DNA of 6,084 nucleotides from Calditrichota bacterium (GTDB lineage: Bacteria; Calditrichota; Calditrichia; RBG-13-44-9), in NCBI GenBank assembly GCA_016934605.1, contig JAFGSO010000116.1, positions 1 to 6,084 on the forward strand. The letters are read 5' to 3'. The stretch's first letter is position 1, and each line of letters opens with the position of its first letter. The position numbers and the translations under genes are program-made. The notes under the pieces are model-generated. The model did not search any database and was not told where the DNA came from. It saw only the letters and a program-made list of their open reading frames with translations. Of this stretch, positions 1-5,400 are shown in pieces.

Positions 1-11
1 ATAAAGAAATT

Positions 12-70
12 CTGGTTCCTGGTTTCTGAATCTTTCCCTCCTTGGACCCTGAGCCTTGTTCCTTGTGCCT
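12..70. repeat. Degenerate tandem 7-bp repeat downstream of the acetyltransferase gene
   Basis: Read in steps of seven from base 12, eight units fit end to end and then a partial unit stops at the acetyltransferase stop codon. The best conserved are CTGGTTC (12-18) and CTGGTTT (19-25), which differ at one base, and CCTTGTT (54-60) and CCTTGTG (61-67), which also differ at one base. CCTTGGA (40-46) and CCCTGAG (47-53) share most of the CCTTGNN core; CTGAATC (26-32) and TTTCCCT (33-39) are weak. The minus strand is purine-rich through this stretch. It resembles the heptamer repeats (STRR) known between genes in filamentous cyanobacteria and similar intergenic heptamers elsewhere. No hairpin is visible. 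The left end may continue beyond the window. Confidence 0.6.
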
Positions 71-577
71 CTATTTATTTTCTGCCAACTTTCGGATATC
101 AGGTGGAAGCAGCCGGTAAACGGTCCAATCCGCCATGGGGACTGCTCCCAGGCGTCGGTAGAGCCTTATGGCCGATTCATTCCAGTCCAGAACAGACCAT
201 TCCATTCGCCCGCAATTGTTTTCCAATGCCGTTTTTGCCAGAATTTTCAGCAGAGCGGTACCGATACCACGGCCGCGGTATTCCGGCAGGACAAAAAGAT
301 CTTCCAGATAAAGGGTTGGTTTTCCGAGAAAAGTTGAAAAAGTAAAGAAATATAATGCAAATCCGAGATAGCGCGGTTCATTTTCATGACTATTTTCCAC
401 CAGAAATGCCCTGAAAAACTGAGACTCACCAAAACCATTTTTGCGGTATAGTTCCTCGCTGGCAGTCACTTGTGAGAGAAGCTTCTCGTAATCAGCCAGT
501 TTTTTAACCAGATCCAGAAGCTGCGGAATATCCGATTTTTCAGCTGCCCGAATAATAAAATCAACAGATTTTTTCAT
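71..577 (-). CDS. GNAT-family N-acetyltransferase, spermidine/spermine (SSAT)-like
   Basis: Cytoplasmic acetyl-CoA-dependent N-acetyltransferase, 168 residues, close to the 171 of human SSAT. I chose ATG 575-577 because AGGA lies 9 nt upstream (587-590); a GTG at 599-601 in the same frame has no better site. The order of marks is that of the SSAT/thialysine acetyltransferase group: FIIRAAEKSDIPQLLDL (7-23), YFFTFSTFLGKPTLYLEDLFV (76-96), the acetyl-CoA loop YRGRGIG (100-106), VLDWN (129-133) and AIRLYRRLGA (136-145). Glu92, Asn133 and Tyr140 fall at the positions of the catalytic-region Glu92 and Tyr140 of human SSAT. The substrate is a small amine: polyamine, diamine, thialysine or a related amino acid. 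It starts 31 nt after the propeller gene with no terminator between, so it may be a passenger of the same transcript. The subgroup is likely; the exact substrate is not known. Confidence 0.92.
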   Translation of the reverse strand: MKKSVDFIIRAAEKSDIPQLLDLVKKLADYEKLLSQVTASEELYRKNGFGESQFFRAFLVENSHENEPRYLGFALYFFTFSTFLGKPTLYLEDLFVLPEYRGRGIGTALLKILAKTALENNCGRMEWSVLDWNESAIRLYRRLGAVPMADWTVYRLLPPDIRKLAENK

Positions 578-586
578 CAATATAAA

Positions 587-590
587 TCCT
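587..590 (-). promoter_or_regulatory. Shine-Dalgarno site for the acetyltransferase start
   Basis: The minus strand reads GCAGGA, then a 9-nt spacer ending in TTG, then ATG at 575-577. This favours the internal ATG over the in-frame GTG at 599-601. It lies in the 31-nt gap after the propeller stop codon. Confidence 0.55.
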
Positions 591-608
591 GCCTCGAACA
601 CCTGTTCT

Positions 609-2366
609 TTATTTAATCATCAGCAGCCTGCCCGAATAATATTCTCCTGCTGATTCCAGCACATAAAAATACATCCCGGTTCCCATATCCTGTCCGTTCT
701 GGTCCATACCGTTCCATTCGAAGAAATGCGTTCCCGCAGACAGTTTCGCATGGACAATATCACGGATTCTTCTCCCCAGCAGGTCATAAATATAAAATTG
801 AATATATTTGCTCCGATCAAGAGTCAGGGTAAAGCGGCAGGATGAATTGAAGGGATTGGGATACACATTTATATCTATAGTGCGGGGCATTTGAGGTTTT
901 TCCGAGAGAGAAGTGGGAACAAAACGATTATAAAACAGAAAATTACCAATACTGCCATCCCAGTTGGTAACGACGAGGTCTTTGCGCCAGGAACTCTGAT
1001 ATTCAATTTCGAGCTGATCTCCATAAACCAGGTATTGCCGGAAGGATATCCATTCTCCATCCGGAACTGTACAATAGTCGATTCCCTGCTGAAGATTCCG
1101 GTTATTGACGGTGAGCGCGATGAATTTTTCGAATTGCATATCATGCAGGTAATAAATTTTCAGGGTATCCTGCGCAACGGTATCCCTGAGTACCAGATTA
1201 TACAGGCCATCCTGATCCACATCTCTTAATGCAAACGCCTCGATAACGGAAGAAGTCCCGGAAAACCAGTCCGGTTTCATGCTGATTGTATAGGAGGAAT
1301 CTTTATAAATATAGACTCGTCCCCACCACCGACCCCCGATCAGGTCGGCCTTTCCGTTGCCATCCAGATCTGCGGTGATGATTCCGGAGGCATAACTGAT
1401 TGGTGCCGAGGTCCATGCCGGCATACTGAATCCTGACGGAGCACTATTGAAGTAGTATCCCTTAAACTGACCATTGCCTCCCAGTTGATTGTTATCGGAA
1501 ACGATGAGATCCGGGTAAATATCGTTGCTGATATGCGTTATGGTAATCGAATTTGCGTAATGATTATTATCCTGGGACTGCCAGGAAGGGATGGTGCTTA
1601 TCCGCCCCATAGAGTCAGCCAGGAAAATAGAATTTGGAGTCAATTCGCAGCCAAAAATCAGGTCCAGATAACCATTACAGTCCATATCGGCAAATGCCAC
1701 GTCAAGAGCACCCATGCTGTTCTGGGAGAGCCATCCCGGAAGTGAATCCAGAACGCCACTCTGGTTATAATAAATACGTCCGGAGGTGAAATAGGGTCCT
1801 ACACCGTAATGATAAGGCTGTCCGCCGGCCACTGCCAGATCGAGATCTCCGTCAGCATCGGCATCCCCCAGGGCACAGGAGAAAGTAAACATGCTGTCTG
1901 CTGTCTGATATCCGGGAAAAGTTTCCAGTTGACCCTGGTTATTGAAATACACTTTGACAAGACCGGGTTCATAAAATTTGCCCGGTCCCAGAAAAACAGA
2001 AACAGCCACGTCGGGATACCCATCTCCGTTGATGTCGCCAATGGCCAGGTGCCCGTGATAATCCACGTCGGCACTTTGCCATCCCGGTGTGACGGGAAAT
2101 GTTCCGTTGCCATTATTAAAATATACCTCCACGGATTGACGGAGAATATCATTCCCATTAGCCACCACGATATCATCCCAGCCATCCATATTAATATCGG
2201 CCACTCCCAGGCCGGTGGCAACCTGTCCTCTGGCCTCGGATATCCACTCGGGTGTACCGTTAAAAAATGTTTGTGAATAAATGCCGGAAATGACAGCTAC
2301 ACACATGTTAAAGAACAGATAAATAAAGACTGAAAATAGTTTTGATCTTTTTTTGACTGATGCCAT
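609..2366 (-). CDS. Secreted FG-GAP/VCBS seven-repeat beta-propeller protein with type-IX-type C-terminal sorting domain
   Basis: Predicted exported protein of 585 residues. I chose ATG 2364-2366, not the ATG at 2435, because AGGA lies 8 nt upstream and the product starts with a clean signal peptide (MASVKKRSKLFSVFIYLFFN, cleavage near SQ at 31-32). Seven repeats of about 50-59 residues follow. Each has a PxWxS-like turn (starting at 39, 94, 151, 210, 260, 316, 365) and, 17-18 residues later, an Asp-rich calcium-type loop (57, 111, 168, 227, 278, 333, 382), for example DINGDGYPD. The fifth loop is degenerate (HISNDIYPD). Residues about 413-480 form a different beta-rich region, and 498-585 are a FlgD-like sorting domain (VYPNPFNSS, IYDLLGRRIRDI, TGMYFYVL, GRLLMIK). 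It is likely displayed on or released from the cell surface. The ligand is unknown. It starts 85 nt after dctM. Confidence 0.9.
   Translation of the reverse strand: MASVKKRSKLFSVFIYLFFNMCVAVISGIYSQTFFNGTPEWISEARGQVATGLGVADINMDGWDDIVVANGNDILRQSVEVYFNNGNGTFPVTPGWQSADVDYHGHLAIGDINGDGYPDVAVSVFLGPGKFYEPGLVKVYFNNQGQLETFPGYQTADSMFTFSCALGDADADGDLDLAVAGGQPYHYGVGPYFTSGRIYYNQSGVLDSLPGWLSQNSMGALDVAFADMDCNGYLDLIFGCELTPNSIFLADSMGRISTIPSWQSQDNNHYANSITITHISNDIYPDLIVSDNNQLGGNGQFKGYYFNSAPSGFSMPAWTSAPISYASGIITADLDGNGKADLIGGRWWGRVYIYKDSSYTISMKPDWFSGTSSVIEAFALRDVDQDGLYNLVLRDTVAQDTLKIYYLHDMQFEKFIALTVNNRNLQQGIDYCTVPDGEWISFRQYLVYGDQLEIEYQSSWRKDLVVTNWDGSIGNFLFYNRFVPTSLSEKPQMPRTIDINVYPNPFNSSCRFTLTLDRSKYIQFYIYDLLGRRIRDIVHAKLSAGTHFFEWNGMDQNGQDMGTGMYFYVLESAGEYYSGRLLMIK
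612..875 (-). other. C-terminal FlgD-like / type IX secretion sorting domain (within the propeller CDS)
   Basis: Residues 498-585 of the propeller protein. The order of marks is typical: DINVYPNPFNSS at the start, alternating beta strands, IYDLLGRRIRDI, then AGTHFFEWNGMDQNGQDM, TGMYFYVL and a terminal GRLLMIK. In Bacteroidota and related phyla such domains guide export across the outer membrane by the type IX system. No type IX machinery gene lies in this window, so the route is inferred. Confidence 0.85.
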
Positions 2367-2374
2367 CTTCGGAA

Positions 2375-2378
2375 TCCT
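2375..2378 (-). promoter_or_regulatory. Shine-Dalgarno site that decides the propeller-protein start
   Basis: The minus strand reads CAGGA, then eight bases, then ATG at 2364-2366. The longer alternative start at 2433-2435 has no Shine-Dalgarno match in the bases before it and would place 23 polar residues ahead of the signal peptide. Confidence 0.6.
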
Positions 2379-2451
2379 GTTGTCAGGTCTGTGATAAATT
2401 CCTGCAAATAGTGAAACTTTTTCCTGCCAGAGCATATTCAGGTTCAGACAA

Positions 2452-3735
2452 CTATCCGGGTGCTGAAAAAATCCGTACCAGGAAAAGGCTCAAATCCGGC
2501 ACATAGGTAATAATAGCCAGGGCGATGAGGAGAATTACCAGGAACGGGATTGCAGCCACATAGAGTTTAACAATAGGTTGATTGAAGCGGAAGCTGGCAA
2601 TAAACAGATTCATACCCACCGGAGGAGTTGAATATCCGATCCCCAGATTTGCCAGGAAAATTATTCCCAGATGAACCGGGTCAACGCCGAAATTATCGGC
2701 GATTGGAATGATGAGAGGAACCACCACCATGATGGCGGAGAAAATGTCCATCAGGAAACCAACGATCAGAAGAAAAATATTCAGGGTAATAAGGAATACA
2801 ACTTTGCTGGTAATAAACTGCTTCATGAAAGCCAGAATTTTCATAGGAATCTCGGCATCTACCATATAATTGGCCAGTCCCAGTGCTGCACCCAGAATGA
2901 CCAGAATTCCTCCCACCAGCACCATACTTTCCTTCATCACCCGGGGAAGATCCGTTCTGATCTTAATATCCCGGTAAATAAATACTTCCACGATAAGGAC
3001 ATAAAAGGCGGTTACTGAGGCCGCCTCGGTTATGGTAATGTACCCTCCATATATTCCGATCAGAATAATGAAGGGGAGCGGGATTTCCCATGCCGTTTCC
3101 TTAACGGACAGCCAGGCGTTTTTCCATGAAAACGGAACAACCGGCACCCTGATATCGCGGACATAATAGATGGCATAAACAGAGAGAAGCACAACCATCA
3201 AAATGCCGGGAATCACTCCGGCTAAAAAAAGCTGGTCGACACTGACGCCGCTGATGAGACCATAGAGGATAATGGGAAGGCTTGGGGGAAACAGTAATCC
3301 CAGATTTCCGGAAGCCGTTAACATCCCCAGAGAAAATTTCTGCGGATAATTTTCCTTGAGAAGTACGGGATAAAGCAATCCACCCAGGGCTATAATAGTG
3401 ACTCCTGACGCGCCTGTAAAGGCCGTGAATATGGCACAGGATACCAGAACCACCACAGATAAACCTCCGGGGATCCATCCGAAAAAGGCCCGGGAAAAAT
3501 TCACCAGTCGTTTTGGTGTATCACTCTCTGCCAGAAGGTAACCGGCAAAAGTGAACAACGGGATAGCCGGGAGTATGGGCATGCTGGCCAGCCGATAAAG
3601 TTCCACAATAACCGCCGCCGAGCTGATATCGGCTGCGTAAAAGGCCAGAAGTGCGACAGCGCTGATAATGGTAAAAAGGGGAGTTCCAAATAGTGCCAGA
3701 ACGATGAGGAGAAGACCGATGAGAATGGTAATCAT
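2452..3735 (-). CDS. dctM: TRAP transporter large membrane subunit DctM
   Basis: Ion-coupled transport channel of the TRAP system in the inner membrane, 427 residues, full length for the family, with about twelve hydrophobic segments. Conserved motifs appear in both pseudo-symmetric halves. The first half has FTGASGVTIIALGG (106-119), the ASGNLGLLFPPSLPIILYG stretch (141-159) and LFLAGVIPG (169-177). The second half has GFLMDIFSAIMVVVPLIIP (326-344), DPVHLGIIF (352-360) and GYSTPPVGMNLF (367-378). No key motif is missing. The ATG at 3733-3735 overlaps the dctQ stop, and its Shine-Dalgarno AAGGA (3739-3743) is embedded in the last dctQ codons only 3 nt away, which fits coupling to dctQ. Substrate choice is set mainly by DctP, so this protein does not reveal the ligand. 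Counter-ion is usually Na+ in characterised TRAP systems. Confidence 0.97.
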   Translation of the reverse strand: MITILIGLLLIVLALFGTPLFTIISAVALLAFYAADISSAAVIVELYRLASMPILPAIPLFTFAGYLLAESDTPKRLVNFSRAFFGWIPGGLSVVVLVSCAIFTAFTGASGVTIIALGGLLYPVLLKENYPQKFSLGMLTASGNLGLLFPPSLPIILYGLISGVSVDQLFLAGVIPGILMVVLLSVYAIYYVRDIRVPVVPFSWKNAWLSVKETAWEIPLPFIILIGIYGGYITITEAASVTAFYVLIVEVFIYRDIKIRTDLPRVMKESMVLVGGILVILGAALGLANYMVDAEIPMKILAFMKQFITSKVVFLITLNIFLLIVGFLMDIFSAIMVVVPLIIPIADNFGVDPVHLGIIFLANLGIGYSTPPVGMNLFIASFRFNQPIVKLYVAAIPFLVILLIALAIITYVPDLSLFLVRIFSAPG

Positions 3736-4244
3736 TTTTCCTTCTTATCAGTTGACTGTGGTGAAATCCAGTTGATAGAGTGTTCTATGATCTTAAGTGC
3801 AAAACGGAGCCCAATGAGGGTAAATCCTGCCGGAATTATTATCTGTATAAACCAGGCAGGAATATTTTCGAAGATAATGCTACCGGCATCTTTTTCCATC
3901 ATCACAAACTCATAGCTGGCTTTTGCCAGGATGAAACAGATGAGAACAGAAAAGATATCGATAATAATTTTAATGGGCGGAAGAGATTTCTTCGGCACAA
4001 TCCGGTTCAGTATATCAATATTAATGTGTTTCTCCTGCCGGGTTGCCAGGGACGCCCCGATGAATCCAACCCAGAGCACCAGGTGACGAAGAAATATATC
4101 TCCCCACAGGATGCCTGTCTCAAAAAAATTTCGCAGGATAACCTGCAAAAACGACAGTAAAACCATTATTCCCAGGGTGAGTATGATGAGGGAGTTTTCA
4201 ATAAAAGCCAGGCCGGTATCAATTCCGGATAGTGTTTTTCTCAT
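3732..4244 (-). CDS. dctQ: TRAP transporter small membrane subunit DctQ
   Basis: Small integral-membrane subunit of the TRAP transporter, 170 residues, which is normal for DctQ. Four hydrophobic helices are visible: about 17-36, 50-67, 92-114 and 128-152. Family marks are the LQVILRNFF segment at the end of helix 1 (33-41), the LRHLVLWVGFIGASLATRQEKHINID stretch covering helix 2 and the loop after it (52-77; the RQEKHI part is strongly conserved in DctQ), and a charged lysine-rich C-terminus. The ATG at 4242-4244 has AAGGTGA 9 nt upstream (4254-4260). The stop overlaps the dctM start by four bases (ATGA), so the two are probably translationally coupled. DctQ is thought to act as a structural partner of the large transport subunit. 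Unlike T. pallidum Tp0958, Q and M are separate proteins here. Confidence 0.95.
   Translation of the reverse strand: MRKTLSGIDTGLAFIENSLIILTLGIMVLLSFLQVILRNFFETGILWGDIFLRHLVLWVGFIGASLATRQEKHINIDILNRIVPKKSLPPIKIIIDIFSVLICFILAKASYEFVMMEKDAGSIIFENIPAWFIQIIIPAGFTLIGLRFALKIIEHSINWISPQSTDKKEK
3739..3743 (-). promoter_or_regulatory. Shine-Dalgarno site of dctM embedded in the dctQ 3' end
   Basis: The minus strand reads AAGGA 3 nt before the dctM ATG, within the codons for the lysine-rich DctQ C-terminus. The spacing is unusually short. Together with the ATGA stop/start overlap this suggests termination-reinitiation from dctQ. Confidence 0.5.
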
Positions 4245-4313
4245 GCTGGCAGCTCACCTTCCCGATCAGGTTGCTGTAATATGAAAAATGACTTTTTTAT
4301 CTTTAAATCTTTC

Positions 4314-5312
4314 CTATTCTGTCTTCTGGCGGAATTCAGCCAGCGTCTGTTCCACATTATCCAGGAGTTCCTGACTGTACAATTTGCCCACCAGTTTTTC
4401 GCGGACCTGTTCGCCGGCCTGACGGAAATCTTCCAGATTTTGGGCAGGGATCTCAACCAGTTCTATACCGTTCTTTTTCATCAATTCAATCGACTCCCGG
4501 TTATCGCGGCGGCTGAGTTCAACCAGTTTCTGCATATATTCCCGGCCTTTTTCCTTCAGTATCTGCTGATATTCCGCCGGCATTTTATCAAACATTTTTT
4601 TTGAAATCAGAACCACCCCTGCCGCATTGGTCAGTGGTTCATTCATCATGTATTTAACACGGGTATACCACTGAAGGGTGACGCAGGCCAGAGGAGAGGT
4701 ATAAACAGCCTCTATCAGATTCGTCTGAAGGGATGTGAGAACATCGGTAATGGATAGCGGGATAGGACTGACTCCCAGTGCATTGAAGGTTGCTTCGGCC
4801 ACCGGATCTCCTTCCCACATCCACATTTTTGTTCCCTTAAGATCGCTGGGTGAGGTAAGAGGCTTGTTTGCGTAGACATAAACAAATCCGACCTCTGTCC
4901 AGCCAAGCATAACATGGCCCTGCTCTTCAAACCTGGCAGAAAATTCATCATAGAATTTTTTGGTGACATAATCTATTTCTTCATAGGAGCGAAACAGGAA
5001 CGGAGTATCCATAATTCGCGCCTCCGAAAGGATCTCCCCCATTCCCACTCCGGTAAATCCGGCACTGTGCAACTGCCCCAGTCTGATTTTCCGCATGACA
5101 TCCTTTTCATCTCCCTGAACTCCGCCCGGATAAATTTTAAATTTAACATTTCCATCCGTCAACTTGCTGATTTCCGCATTCATCTCATCCATCACCTTCA
5201 TCCAGGTGGATCCCTCCGGTGCCAGGGTAGCAAACTTGATGGTATATTTTTGGCCCATAGAGAAACCGGAAATAAAAATCAATGTTATTATCGTCAATAA
5301 AGATCGATGCAA
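4314..5312 (-). CDS. dctP: TRAP transporter solute-binding protein DctP (TatP-like)
   Basis: Periplasmic substrate-binding subunit of the TRAP transporter, 332 residues from the chosen start and of normal family length. I chose TTG at 5310-5312 because AAAGGAG lies 6 nt upstream and the product starts with a compact signal peptide (MHRSLLTIITLIFISGFSMG, cleavage near residue 20) with no lipobox Cys. An upstream GTG (5352-5354), with GAGGA 9 nt before it, or a TTG (5361-5363) would give a longer N-terminus. Family marks are FATLAPEGSTW (27-37), YPGGVQGDEKDVMRKIRLGQ (61-80), DTPFLF (102-107), DLKG (157-160), and the segment from LPLSITDV-like 184-191 through SLQTNLIEAVYTSP (194-207). The residue after DLKGTKM is Trp164, where dicarboxylate and sialic-acid binders have Arg; Trp166 follows. 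The subgroup is therefore TatP-like and the ligand is unknown. It lies 88 nt after tatT and 69 nt before dctQ. Confidence 0.94.
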   Translation of the reverse strand: MHRSLLTIITLIFISGFSMGQKYTIKFATLAPEGSTWMKVMDEMNAEISKLTDGNVKFKIYPGGVQGDEKDVMRKIRLGQLHSAGFTGVGMGEILSEARIMDTPFLFRSYEEIDYVTKKFYDEFSARFEEQGHVMLGWTEVGFVYVYANKPLTSPSDLKGTKMWMWEGDPVAEATFNALGVSPIPLSITDVLTSLQTNLIEAVYTSPLACVTLQWYTRVKYMMNEPLTNAAGVVLISKKMFDKMPAEYQQILKEKGREYMQKLVELSRRDNRESIELMKKNGIELVEIPAQNLEDFRQAGEQVREKLVGKLYSQELLDNVEQTLAEFRQKTE

Positions 5313-5318
5313 AACTGT

Positions 5319-5325
5319 CTCCTTT
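5319..5325 (-). promoter_or_regulatory. Shine-Dalgarno site that decides the dctP start
   Basis: On the minus strand this reads AAAGGAG, followed by the 6-nt spacer ACAGTT and then TTG. It is the strongest ribosome-binding site in the window and sits inside the longer open frame, which argues that the upstream in-frame TTG (5361-5363) is not the main start. Confidence 0.75.
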
Positions 5326-5400
5326 CTCAATCCAGCAGTTTCAAATTTTTTCACGGAATTCAATCCTCATTCCGGATATCACCATAAAAACTCAATCGGC

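Noticed and set aside
1809..2276. Long open frame on the plus strand, and similar plus-strand frames at 891-1229, 2671-3018, 3780-4160, 4281-4604, 4914-5300 and 5493-5882
   Set aside because: Each lies opposite a well-supported minus-strand gene, has no recognisable domain, and has the composition expected of an antisense shadow.
2370..2385. Short inverted repeat CCTG-ACAA-CAGG overlapping the propeller ribosome site, as a possible translational control hairpin
   Set aside because: The stem is only four base pairs, which is expected by chance; no supporting structure surrounds it.
2367..2435. ATG at 2433-2435 as the start of the propeller gene
   Set aside because: There is no Shine-Dalgarno site before it, and it would put a polar 23-residue stretch ahead of a normal signal peptide.
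4245..4313. Terminator or small RNA in the dctP-dctQ gap
   Set aside because: The 69-nt gap is A/T-rich but shows no GC-rich stem followed by a T run; it holds only the dctQ ribosome site.
5337..5369. Tiny frame ATGAGGATTGA... on the minus strand upstream of dctP as a leader peptide
   Set aside because: It would code only nine residues, overlaps the alternative dctP starts, and has neither a ribosome site nor an attenuator structure.
5313..5400. Possible promoter between tatT and dctP
   Set aside because: TTGAGT near 5390 has no convincing -10 box at proper spacing, and no Bacteroidota-type -33/-7 pair is visible.
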